Position numbers and translations under genes: made by a program
Part shown: positions 32,594-44,100 of the stretch, piece after piece
Layout: every line of letters begins with the position of its first letter
How positions within the stretch are numbered: position 1 is the first letter of the stretch
The notes under the pieces: model-generated
Seen by the model: the letters and a program-made list of their open reading frames with translations, nothing else
The model's database searches: none
What the model was told of the DNA's origin: nothing
From: Hawksworthiomyces lignivorus
Taxonomy: Eukaryota > Ascomycota > Sordariomycetes > Ophiostomatales > Ophiostomataceae
Length of the DNA: 64,000 bases
Assembly (NCBI GenBank): GCA_002917075.1
Contig: NTMA01000035.1
Coordinates: 310,001 to 374,000, forward strand
Direction of reading: 5' to 3'

Positions 32594-35037
32594 AATACAA
32601 TGAACTCCTCCCACCGCTCCCACGAACAAGCTGCTGGCCCTGTCCCCCCTGGCTAGCCACCCACCCAGGGCCACGCCACCTAACGACCAGGGTGCCACCA
32701 CTGCCACCCCCCTCTCTCCCATTCTTCCTCCCAGCGCATCTCCCAGGAAATTGGAAGACGCCAATCAGCACAAGCCGAACCAAGCAAAATGCTGCAGGAT
32801 GTCAGTGGAGCTCTTCCAGGAACGGGGTACGACGTTTGCTCTGGACTGCAGAATTCATCATGCTACGCCTGAGCCTAAGCATAAGCTGCAGCAGTCTAGT
32901 TTCGTATCGTGTGGCTTCCTGTCCTCTTGCTGACCGCCTCCAACTTTTGCCACGCCGTCACCAAGACGACGAGAATACGAGCACGGCGAGCAATACGGCA
33001 CGGCGGTTACGGAGTAAACAAAGCAAAAATGCCCAAACAAAATAAAGAAAAGGTGAGAAAAAGAGTCAAAAGAGGTCAGAAAATGCTAGAAAATGCAGAA
33101 AGGCAATCAATCTTCGGCAAAGTCTTTTCTTGTCAATTCCTTTTCTAATACGTATTTGGCCGTGGTCTCTCTCAGCTTGATATTTCTTAATTCACACCCG
33201 TGTGCTCAGGCGTCCATTGGCGTCCGTTTCCGTCCACATCCTCCCGCGCACAGACGCTTCTGCCGTTATTCTTAATCTTCTTTATTTGCCCTATTTTCCC
33301 ATTGTTTCCCTTTGCGGAAGTCTCTTTTAATAGCGTCTTGTTACATCTACATATCTCAACCTTGGTTTTCGTCCATCTGGGCGCGCGTTTCTCATCATGG
33401 CAACGATTGCTCGGTCGGCAGTCGCCAGGTCATGTCGGCCTCCAAGAGAAGCTTAAGTAATGTAGTAGAGAAGCATAGCTCAATTGTGCGTGCCAGTTCA
33501 TGAGGCTGCGCTGAAGGAAGCGAGAATCAAAGGCAAAAGCCCTGTAGACGAGGCTTTGTGTACGAACAAAGACTTCACTACAAGTGCCAGACGCAAGCCA
33601 GCGAATGACAAGGAAATCATTGGACGAGTCTTGATGACCTTGCTTTCTCTTTCATGGCCGTGTAATTCGCACAATGCGATCTCGGTGCATTGCATATTAG
33701 GACTCCCTTGCCATGTTCGCCTTTCCATGTCGTAGTCTGCAGTGTATTAGTCTTTTACGTTTTACCTCAATTCCCTACTGACAAGGAAGAACGGTTGATA
33801 TGAATCAATACCTTTTTCAACTGTTGGCCTGGTCTGAGTTAGGTGTGGGTTGAGAACACATCGCGAAATTGAAGATGAAAATGATTTTGTCTTTGAAAAC
33901 GGCCCAACTTCTTCTCCTTTGCGCGAGATGACTTGCAGATCTCTAACTCAACAAGCGAGAATCTCAAAACGAACCGGGCCTGTAGGAATAGAACAGCTTT
34001 TGCAAGGTCGCCGCATATACCGGTAGACCCGAAAGGATATTATTTCTCACATGAGAGTCAAAAGACAACTATCTGCGATCTTCTGAGCTGTTCATTTCAA
34101 GGCTACAGCAGCTGTAAGTTCAATTGCAGAAACATTAGAAAGTTCTGCACGCAAAAAGAAGTAAAGAGAAAAATAAGATACTGCGACTTATATTTACAAA
34201 ATGTACAGAAGTCTGATAATTGCTTTCTACCCAGCTGTTTTGGCGATGAAGGAACAGCGACTCGTTCATATTAATGGGTATCTTCAGAGTCATATTCGGT
34301 ATTATAATACATAGTATACAGAGGTGAGATAGGGGCGACCTGTCTGTTGCGGCATCCAAGTTGTATCCATGCCCATATGAAAGAGGACAGGTAATAATAC
34401 AGGCCCATTCGGCCATCAAACGCGTCTCCGACCGTAATCCATCAGAATTTCTGCCCCTGTCCTGGCCTGTTCCACGTGGTGAGAAGACGACCCGCAAAAG
34501 ACAAACCGTTGAGCAGAAAGGGAAGGGTTGTCGAGAACACGGCAGTTTTCCCTGGCAAATGTAAACAAATGCTGCGATTCTACCAGGGTGCATATGTTGA
34601 GCTTGAGTGCTGAGAGCGGATGCAAAAATAAAAGAAAGGCCCACAGCTAGGCCTCGTCTCCGCCCGCCCCTACGGCTCGGCAGAGACACCCTGGTCGCGC
34701 GGGCAGAAAATCCTGTATTGAATTAATATACTGACTTACTCCGTTCCGTGTAGAGGTCATGTCGTAAAATGGGCGGGAAGACGAGCTCATCGGCGAGTCT
34801 CGTCCTGTTCCACTTGGAAAGCTCGCAGTGTTCCGGCCATATCTGCGATCTGGTCTGCGGCAGTCGTGACGGGTGACTGCAGAAGCAAATTCGTAGATGA
34901 CCGTTTTGGCCTGTCTTGGTTCTGTGGGTGCAGACTTGGTCGTAGAAGCCGACAGCAGGGCTGTGTAGAGGGGTAACTTCGTAGACTAGCCTGGGCCCAG
35001 AGATGGTATGGAGCGTGTGCTTTTGCTTGCGCAGATC

Positions 35038-36439
35038 TCAGTCGCTCTCGCGCTGGATGATGTCGTCCCGCCGCAGCGGCCGCGTGCCGTCGTTGAGCAC
35101 CATGGCCTCGCGGTGCTGCCGCCGGATGCGCTGCTCCTCGCGCGTGCTCTGGCTGGGCGGCCGCGGCTGCCGGGTGAGCGGCGTGTCGTCGGTGGTGGCA
35201 GTCGCCGCTGCGCCGTCGTAGTCCTCCACGACGCCCAGGACGCTGCGTCCCTCCCGCTGCTCATCGTCATCGCCGCCGCTGCCGCCGCCGTCCTCGCCTG
35301 CGGCTGTCGAGGCTGCCGCCTGCTGCTGCTGCTGCTGCTCTCCGTCTTCCTCGCTCTGGCGACGGCCGGCAGCAGCCGCCGCTGCCGGAGGGGCCAGCGA
35401 GAGCGCCGACGGCGACCGCACGAGAGACGACGGGCGGCTCCGGTTGCGCTGGGGCTGCGGCTGCGGCAGCCGCGACAGACGCTCGCGCTCGCGCCGCGGG
35501 GGCAGCAGCTGGGCGCGCTCGAGCGCGGCGCGCCCGGCCGTCGAGTCGCGCAGCCGCCGGCAGATATCGGCGATGCGGTTGTCGCGGCACTGCAGGTAGC
35601 GCTGGAAGTTGTCCATGCGGGCCTGGGCCATCGCCTGCGCCTGGCCTTTCGCCTGCGCCTGCGTCATCGCCCGCACGGCGGGGGCGGCCCCGGCGTCGGC
35701 AGCGGCCTTGTCGGCAGCGGCGGCGTTGGCGGCGGCGGCAACGACGATGGCGGGCGCCCAGCGCTGCTTGGCCAGCCAGCGCTCGACGAAGCGGGCGCGC
35801 ACCAGGCCGGCGACGTCGAACTTGGCGGCCAGCTGCGCCAGGAACATCAGGCACAGCTTCTCGGCAATGTCGCGCAGGTAGTACTCGTCAAAGTAGGGGT
35901 CCTCGAGCATGTCGTACTGCGTGTCGCCCACGCAGTGCTCCAGCGACCGCACAAACGCCGCGTAGGCCTGCGGCGTGTTGAGCAGGTGGAGGCTGTCTGG
36001 GAAGAGAGAAATAAAGAGGTCAGTCTGCTAGCCTCGCATCGCATCGCATCGCACTAGGCCGCCACGTACTCTGGTCCGTCAGCACCGCCAGTGCCCGCAG
36101 GTTCTTCATGCGCTCCTCGTAGTCGGGCCGCGCGATGCCCCACAGCAGCAGCCTCACCGTCGGCTCGTCGTTGACCGCCCGGTCGCACACGATCTTGGCG
36201 GCCGTCTCGCGGATCGAAAAGTTGTAGTGGTCCAGCAGGCTGTCCAGCGTCGTCATCGGCAGCGCGTCCTCCGTCTCCTGCGTGATATACTGCGTCTTTG
36301 GCTGGATCGGCTTGATCTCGCTGGCGTCGCGGAACTGCCGCAGGATCGCCTGCATCCCCATCAAGAGACCCACCGTCGCCGCCGCGATGCCGACAAAGGC
36401 GACCCGCTCGTCGCGGGCAAACGTCAAGAGGGACGGCAT
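35038..36439 (-). CDS. Conserved fungal protein, N-terminal membrane anchor plus ARM-like helices, function unknown
   Basis: Exon 1 is 36070-36439 (ATG 36437-36439) and exon 2 is 35038-35996, giving 442 residues. The 73-nt intron has donor GTACGT and acceptor CCCAG and joins VLTDQ to SLHLLNTPQAYAAF; it contains a (TCGCA)4 repeat at 36034-36053. The N-terminus MPSLLTFARDERVAFVG leads into one predicted membrane segment (about 13-31). Next come IKPIQPKTQYITQETEDAL and short helical repeats (LLDHYNFSIRETAAKIVCDR, LLWGIARPDYEERMKNLRAL) that look ARM/HEAT-like. YFDEYYLRDIAEKLCLMFLAQL follows. The middle of the C-terminal half is a low-complexity Ala/Gln/Arg insert with a polyglutamine run. The end, RRQHREAMVLNDGTRPLRRD, looks conserved. 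I recall this pattern in uncharacterised ascomycete proteins but know no function. Divergent from NOP14. Confidence 0.75.
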
Positions 36440-36955
36440 GGCGAGAGGGAGGGCCAAGGACGAAGGAAAGAAAGAAAAAAATAAAATCAAAAGGCTACAG
36501 CAGATAACAACTCGCCCTTTTGGATGCAGCCTCTTTGTCTGACAAGGCAGCAGAGACAGAAAGGGGGAGCCGAAGCTTGATATTGCCGGACGGGCTGAGG
36601 TTGAAGCAGAAGACGAGCTCGTGAGCTTCTTCAGGGCAGAGAGTTAGCGCCACAGCGCTGTGGAGACAGCGCAGCTGCCACTATTGCAGTATTGCGGTAT
36701 TACAGTATTCTGCAGCCTCTGACCGCCTTTGGTTAACAGCAGGAGCGATAAGATAAGAAACTGCAGAAAAAAAGTTGAAAGCAGGCGGCCCCACAATAAA
36801 GTTCTCTCAGTAGTTTCTCACATAAAACTGCATCCAAACATCTTCTCGTCTCTTCTCCAGTGCCTCTCCCCCCCATTGCATCTCATTGTGTCGTCTCTTC
36901 CCTTGCCAATTCTCGTCTTCGTACGAGGGGCTCATTTTCGGACAGACTACACAGC
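36440..36955. promoter_or_regulatory. Divergent promoter upstream of NOP14
   Basis: 516 bp between two start codons. It holds CT-rich leader sequence before NOP14 (about 36845-36915), a CAGAAAAAAAGTTG stretch near 36763, and TATTGCAGTATTGCGGTATTACAGTATT near-repeats at 36680-36710. No gene seen. Confidence 0.5.
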
Positions 36956-39900
36956 ATGGCGGGCTCTCAGCTGAAGAGGCTCAAAGCCTCGCTGCGGGAC
37001 CAGGGCATCGTCGGCCCGCAGAAGTCCAAGAAGCAGAAGCGCAAGGCCGCCGAGGAGGCCCGCGCCAAGGGCAGCGAGGACAAGCGGCTGCGCAAGTCGG
37101 CCGCCCTCGAGGCCATCCGCGAGCAGTTTAACCCGTTCCAGTTCAAGATGAACGCCCGGGGGCCCAAGTTCCCGGTCACCAGCCTGAAGTCCCAGAGCGA
37201 GGGCCTGCGCGGCATCAAGGGCCGGCCCGGCGTGGCACTCTCGCGCAGCGAAGAGAAGGTGAGTGAACAGACGACGAAGCAATTGATGGGGTAGGGGTAA
37301 AAATTAATCCAATGTGCTCTTGTGCAGCGGCGAAACACGCTCCTGATCGACATGCAACGGCGAAACAAGGTCGGCGGCATCCTGGATCGGCGGCTGGGCG
37401 AGGGCGACCCCAACATGACGCCAGAGGAGCGGGCGCTGGAGCGGTTCGCCTTTGAGAAGCAGCGCATCCACAGCAAGAAGGGCGCCGTGTTCGACCTGGA
37501 GGACGACTTTGGCGACGGCGAGGGCCTGACGCACATGGGCCAGTCGCTGGCCTTTGACGACGACGATGACAACGACGGCGCCGTCCGGGACGACTTTGAC
37601 GAGGCCGACCTGCCCGGCAGCGACGGCGAGGAGGAGGGCGAGATGAGCTACAAGAAGCTGAAGCGCATGCGCAGCGAGCTCTTTGGCGAGGAAGACGAGA
37701 AGGGCGGCGGCCGCCCAGAGGCCGGCGGCGCAGACGGCGCGCCGGAGCGCAAGAAGACAAAGAAGGAGGTCATGGAGGAGGTCATTGCCAAGTCCAAGTT
37801 CCACAAGTACGAGCGGCAGGTGACGCGGGAGGCCGACGACGAGGCGCGCGCCGAGCTCGACCGGATGCTGCCGGAGCTGCAGCAGCTGCTCGCCGCGCGG
37901 CCGCAGAAGGCGCCAGCCGCGCCGGCCAAGGATGCCGCCGCCGGCGGCAGCGGCAAGCAGAACGGCGCGGCTCTGTACGACAAAGAGGCGCTCGAGAAGA
38001 ACTACGACGTGCGGCTGAAGCAGATGATCCAGGACCAGAAGGCCGAGCCGAGCGCCCGGACCAAGACGGAGGAGGAGCTGGCCGCTGAGCAGTCGGCGCA
38101 CCTGAAGAAGCTCGAGGAGAGCCGCCTCAGGCGCATGCGCGGCGAGATTGTACCCGGCGAAGAGGAGAGCGACGAGGATGAGGACAGAGACAAGGGCAAG
38201 GGCCAGGGCGGGGGCCGCAGAGACGCCAGCTTCGTCGTCGGCAGCGGCGGCATCGTTCCCGCCGTGCAGTTTCTCAGCGCCGACGCCGAGGACGAGGACG
38301 AGTTCCAGCTCGGCAAGGGCATCCGCGTGCGGCACACGGCGGCGGAGCTGGGGTTCGACGACGAAGACGACTTTCTGATCGACGACGACCTCGTGGCCAG
38401 CGGCTCCGAGATCGAGCCGGACGACGACAGCGAGGACGACGACGATGATGACGACGATGACGGACTCGCCGCCACCGACGACTCTGATATGGAAGACGAC
38501 GAGTTTACGCGGGGCCTGTTGACGGAGGCGGAGAAGAAGGACCCGCTCTTCCTCAACGCCGGCAAGCTGCCGTCGGCGGCCGCCAAGGGCAGCGACGACG
38601 ACGGCGTGCCGTACACGTTTCCCTGCCCGCAGACGCACGACGAGCTTCTGGCGGTCGTGCGCGACATCCCGGCCGCGAAGCTGGCCGTCGTCGTCCAGCG
38701 CATCCGCGCGCTGTACCACCCTAAGCTGGACCACGGCAACAAGGAGCGGCTGGGCCGGTTCGCGGCCACGCTGGTGCGGCACGTCGCCTACCTGGCGAAC
38801 CAGGACGAGGCGCCCTACGCGGCCATCGAGAGCCTGGTGCGGCACGTTCACTCGCTGGCCAAGACAGTACCGATCGACGTCGCCAACGCGTTCCGCGCCC
38901 ACCTGGCCGAGATCGAGGGGAGTACCGCGAGCGGCAGCGCTGCTGGCAGTGCCACCGGCAGCACCAGCACCGGCAGCACTGGCGCCGGCCGCGCGCTGGC
39001 GCTCGACAGCGGCGACCTGGCTGTGCTAACGGCGGCGACGCTGTTCCCGACGTCGGACCACTTCCACCAGGTGGTCACGCCGGCCATGCTGGTCATGGCG
39101 CGCTACCTGGAGCAGAAGATGCCGCGCACGCCCGCCGACTACGCCACGGGGCTGTACGTGTGCACGCTGTTCCTGCAGTACCAGCGCCTGTCGCAGCGCT
39201 ACGTGCCCGAGCTGGTCAACTACGTGCTCGGCGCCCTGCTGGCCCTGGCGCCCGCCGCCTGCGCCGACCCGGCCGTCCTGCGCCTGCTCCCCGCGCACGC
39301 GCCAGCGTCCGCGCCAACATCCGTGCGCGGCGTGCGCCTGACGGCGGCGGCGCGCGACGTGCCCGTGCGCAAGCTGCGGCCGGCCGATTGCCGGCCGAAA
39401 GACAACAAAAACGAAGACGAAGACGACGAAGACGACAGCAGCCGCAAGGTCGCCCTCTTCAGCACCGCGCTGGCCGTCCTGGGCGAGGCCGCCGCGCTGT
39501 GGACCGGCAAGGCCGCGCTGCTCGAGACGCTGGCGCCCGCCCGCGCCGTGCTGCGCCACCTGCAGGCAGACGCGGCCTGCCGCGCGGCGCTGCCGCCGGC
39601 GCTGCGCCAGGAGATGGACCGGCTGCTGGCGGGCCGCGTCGAGGCCGCCCAGCGCCTCGCCCGCCTGGCCCGCCGCCCGCTCGAGCTGCACCACCACCGG
39701 CCGCTGGCCATCCGCACGGCCGTCCCGCGCTTCGAGGACGAGTTCGACCCGGACAAGCACTACGACCCGGACCGCGCCCGCGCCGAGGCCGCCAAGCTGC
39801 AGGCCGAGCTCAAGCGCGAGCGCAAGGGCGCCCTGCGCGAGCTGCGCAAGGACGCCGGCTTCCTCGCCCGCGAGAAGCTCAAGATCAAAAAGGCCCGCGA

Positions 39901-40009
39901 TGCCGCCTACGAGAAGAAATACAAGCGCCTCGTCGCCGAGATTCAGGGCGCCGAGGGCCGCGAGGCAAACGCCTACGAGCGCGAGCGCAAGCTGCGCAAG
40001 CGGAAGTAG
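36956..40009 (+). CDS. NOP14: Nucleolar protein Nop14, two exons
   Basis: Nop14 is a component of the U3-containing small-subunit processome, acting with Noc4 and Emg1 in 18S rRNA maturation and 40S export. Exons are 36956-37258 and 37328-40009 (69-nt intron, donor GTGAGT, acceptor GTGCAG); the protein is 994 residues. The N-terminus has MAGSQLKRLKASLRDQGI, then NPFQFKMN, and across the splice SEEK-RRNTLLIDMQRRNKVGG, followed by FDRRLGEGDP-like DRRLGEGDPNMTPEE and FDLEDDFGDGEGLTHMGQSL; these are Nop14 family marks. A long Asp/Glu-rich middle (about residues 380-430) precedes YTFPCPQTHDELL and the helical domain. A low-complexity Ser/Gly/Thr linker occurs near 630-650. The C-terminus is basic, EKLKIKKARDAAYEKKYKRL to the end RKRK, typical of nucleolar proteins. 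Confidence 0.95.
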
Positions 40010-41144
40010 GGGGCGGGCAGAGGGGAGACGCTGAAGGAGGGAAAGGGGGGGAGCGGACGGCCGGGAGAAAAGAAGAGTTTTCCCAGACAAGGGCGTCTGC
40101 TTTCTTGCATATGTGTGCGTATCTCTGTATGTTCAATGGTGCATTATGGTGGGAAAAGAAGAGACAGGAAGAGAAACAGACTCTTCTTCCTCAGCTCGCA
40201 ATTTTATTTACAAGTTATTCTTATATTCGCATCCTTTGACCGCCCTTCTTGCTAAATCAGAGAGAACAAGTGACGAGAAATCAATGATTGACAATGTAAA
40301 TAATGTGTTGAGAACCAAGACGGTCTTTGCAGCATGCCATTTTACCAAAATAGTAGCCTAGGCAGTCCCGGTGTAACACAACCAGGACGGAAACATCAGC
40401 AGCTCCAACTCCCAATCATATACTTATTCAACGAAGAGAAACGCAGGAGATGCCCAGGGGCAAGAGAGGATGCTGTATATAACGTTCGCTAGAAGAGATC
40501 ATGTTTTGGCTTGGCTGAATTAAACAAAGGTAACTGAAGTTTGTGACGAAAACTATTATTATCGGGTACTCTTATTATTAGCAGAAATGAGAAAGACTCC
40601 CTCTGATTAAATATAACGGGCTGATGAACGGATCTATATTCTATCGGCTCGTCTAAAATGAAAAAGAAAAAAGGACGTCGAAAGTTACTCTCTCTTAATT
40701 ACCTTAAGCACGCGACCTCGACAAATGCTTAAAAAGGAATGGAGCATATTACGAGTACGCCCAGAGCGGTCGCGATATTGGGGTCCAGCTCATTGCGACG
40801 GAAACGATTCAATTGGTGTGGTGTGGCGCCACGCTCGTCGTGATGATTGGCTTGACTGCCTTGTGACGCCGTCTGCCCCCCTGCTTAACCCAGCCTTGCG
40901 CATGTCGCCCACAACGTAAGAGACTGCACAGACGAAAAACTGCTACGAACCTGCTGCTTCACAGAAAACGCCGATATCAAGCACCATCTTTGACTTATAT
41001 ACCCAGCAGCTATTTTATCACAAGCACGGAGTAGCCTACAAGTCGCCTTACACTCAACACTCAGCCCGTGGCGATCACAGAATCTGCAGACAGGGGACAG
41101 GCGCCCTCCAAGCACGCACGCCAGACTCTATTTCGGCAGACGCA
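40010..41144. other. AT-richer gap between NOP14 and the NLR
   Basis: 1.1 kb with no supported gene. AT content rises from about 40200 on compared with the GC-rich NOP14 body, marking the left edge of the pocket that holds the NLR. An ACGGAGTA motif lies at 41026-41033, about 110 bp before the NLR start. Confidence 0.5.
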
Positions 41145-44100
41145 ATGAATTCGGTCGCGGTCGGCTGTGTTCTTCTCGCTGGCACGACGATCGCCTTGTA
41201 CTTCTTTCTCACTAGACACACGCGTTCTCCGTCAACACCTGCACGGCCCTCGCAGGGTGTACGTCTCTGCGAAGTCACCGCTAGGCCGGCGGACGAAACC
41301 GATATCGACATTATTGCCATCCATGGCTTCGATACACAGTCGCCAGATACATGGACGTGGAAACCCAAAGGGGACTTTGTCCCCGACGAGGCTTGTGTTA
41401 ATTGGCTGGAAGACCCGCGCATGCTCCCGGAGAAGGCCAAACGGTGTCGGATCTTCACCTGCAACTGGCCAGCGGACCTTTTTGAAAACCCCGACATAAG
41501 TCAGAAGAGGCTTGAGGAGATTGCGCGGCTTTTACTCGAGAGCATTGATAGTCGGCCTTCGGCATCAGATAACAGGCCTATCGTTTTCATTGTGTCGTGT
41601 CTCGGGGGGATCATCTTGATGAAGGCACTGGTGATGGCGTGCGACGAATATACCCCCGTCCAAAGAGCGACGCACGGCATCATCTTTCTCGCTACGCCGT
41701 TTCGCGGTACTGCATTACGAGACGTCGCATACTGGGTCCAGCCGACTTTGACAATATTTGCTTTTTTGCGGGGAAGCACTATCAACAGCCTGCTCGAATA
41801 CTTGAAGGGACCGACGTTCGACCTCAGAGAACTCGTAGGTAAATTTACTGAGTTTTGTCTGGAAAAAAACCTTCGTGGTTCTGTGTTTTCTTTTTATGAA
41901 ACGGGCTACACAAACATTTATAAGAAACTATGTCCTTGCCTCTCCGTCCTACCCCCAAAAAAACTAGTAAGAATCCTACCGAGATCACCATTTATAACTT
42001 CTCTCTATGGGCAACATGCTCGTGGTCTGCTGCTAACGCTCGCTAGCTCGTCGACAAAAACTCGGCGACTCTGGACATTGTTCCGAATCCACTATCATTC
42101 GATCGCCCACACACGAAAATGAATAAGTTCCACGGCCCTGATGATCAAGAATACCAGATCGTGGCTCGGAAAATCGTGGAGCTCCTCAGAAAGATCCGCG
42201 ATGGTTCTCCACTCAAGAAAGCGGACATCCATATACGTGAGAGATATTATACCCCGGATAGGCTTAAGATTGAACGTCTCTCAGGCGATCCTTTACCGAT
42301 GGATCAGTGCTACATCAATCTAGCTATTATCGAGCAGCAAGGCGAAAATAGAGAACACTCGGGGGGGCTGCCAGGGGAAGGCGGGGGGGACTCTCAGTCC
42401 TCTCCATTTACACTCTTTGCTCGCCTAAAAGTTAGGACGCCTCGGGAGAACGACCAGGCCTCTTTGTCTTCTCTCTTTGACCCGCGGAAGAGACAGGACG
42501 GTACAACGGCTCCACCCGAACGAATCTTGATTCGAGGACAGGCAGGCGTAGGCAAGACTACCCTATGCAAGCGAATATGCTATAATTATCTCCACGAGCA
42601 GATGTGGTCCGGTTTATTTGAGCGTCTGCTTTGGGTACCTTTACGTACGCTGAAAGGGAGGCTGACACCAGAATACAATCTGACCCAGTGGTTTCGTGAC
42701 GAGTATTTCCGTAATCTCACAGACAGAGACATCTTCGCCGAGGCACTAAGCCAAGCAGTTGACGATCCTGCCAAGTATGGCCGAACGTTATTCATACTCG
42801 ACGGCCTAGACGAAGTTTCCCGCGACTTAGATTCAGAAACACCCGGACTTCTTTTCGACCTTCTGATGCAACCGCATGTTATCATTACCTCCCGACCATC
42901 TGGCATAAATCGAACTCGTATCGGTCGTATAGATCTAGAATTGGAAACAGTTGGCTTCTACCCGGACCAAGTCGAGGCATATGTTCGCATGGCTGCGGCT
43001 GATCAAGCAAATGAAATCCAATCATTCCTCCTGGGTAATTGGCTTGTTCAGGGTTTGGTTCGGATTCCCATTCAGCTGGAAGCACTTTGCTATAGTTGGG
43101 ACGCCCAAACAGTGGGCTCGAGCAAGGTTATGACAACTACTACGACGTTGTACAAAGCAATCGAGCGAAAGCTCTGGAAAAAGGATGCTGTGCGGCTAGA
43201 AAAACTGCATGAAGGGAAGCCGCTAAACATAAACACTGCCAAGTTGTTTCTCGACGCCGAGATCGACCAGCAGGTGACACCGGAACTCAATCTTCTCCGA
43301 TGTCTCGCTTTTACTGGCCTCCACAACGACGTGATCGAGTTTGATAATGAGTTTCAAGAGCAGATATGGAAGCACTGGAAGAGCATTTCAAAGCATTTGA
43401 CACCGACAACAACGTCTCCGTCGTCTCTCAGCCTCGCGCAGCTCTCGTTTCTCCGCTCCTCTGACACTTCTTTAAACCAAAACAATCGAAGCTATCACTT
43501 CTTGCATCTGACCTATCAGGAATTTTTTGCCGCGCAGTACTTCGCAGAACATTGGAAGTCTGGCAAGCAGCTCTCATGTCTGCTCTTCAGCAGGGACGAG
43601 ATTGAGCTTATCACCGCTGAAGATTTCCTTCGGAAAGAAAAGTATAACTCACGCTACTCTATTTTTTGGCGCTTCGTTGCCGGCTTGCTCTACGATGGAG
43701 ACCAACTATGCCGTTTCTTCCAAACAATCAGGAAGGAGCCGTACGATCTCTTAGGTCCTGTGCATCAACGGATGGTCATGTATTGTTTGAGCGAGGCGTT
43801 ACCTAAGAAGAATTCAAATTTCACTCTACTTCGAACAGAGCTAGAAGATCAACTCTCACAGTGGTTATTGTTTGAATGCAAGTTTAGAAAAACATCACAA
43901 TTAGCAGGCGAAATGGAGATGCCAGAGGAGGTCTTACGCAAAGTCTTGCAACCAGAGTCTAAGGTGGCAAGGATAATTCTAGCATCGCTAAGCCAGCGAC
44001 AAATCTTCCCACCGAGTATAGCCAATCTAGCAGCTGCCTGGCTTGACGATGAAGACTCGTGGGTAAGAAGGGCCGCCGTTGGCGTGCTCGGCCGCCAGCC

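Larger units (their letters stand above)
30198..35037. other. 4.8 kb gene-free interval with simple repeats
   Basis: No convincing protein-coding gene on either strand. Contents: a pyrimidine tract upstream of the CLIP gene (about 30350-30530), (TC)n at 30700-30716, five CGTAGG units at 31075-31104 followed by GT repeats, an 18-nt poly(A) at 31743-31760, CT repeats near 32235-32250, a CA repeat at 32570-32593, and TACGGAGTA motifs at 32561 and 33008. A reading frame of 200 codons on the minus strand at 31239-31841 is F/L/S low-complexity sequence read from purine tracts and is not credible. Confidence 0.55.

Noticed and set aside
37304..38902. 532-codon open frame on the minus strand
   Set aside because: Antisense shadow of NOP14, Val/Leu/Arg-rich from reverse reading of acidic codons.
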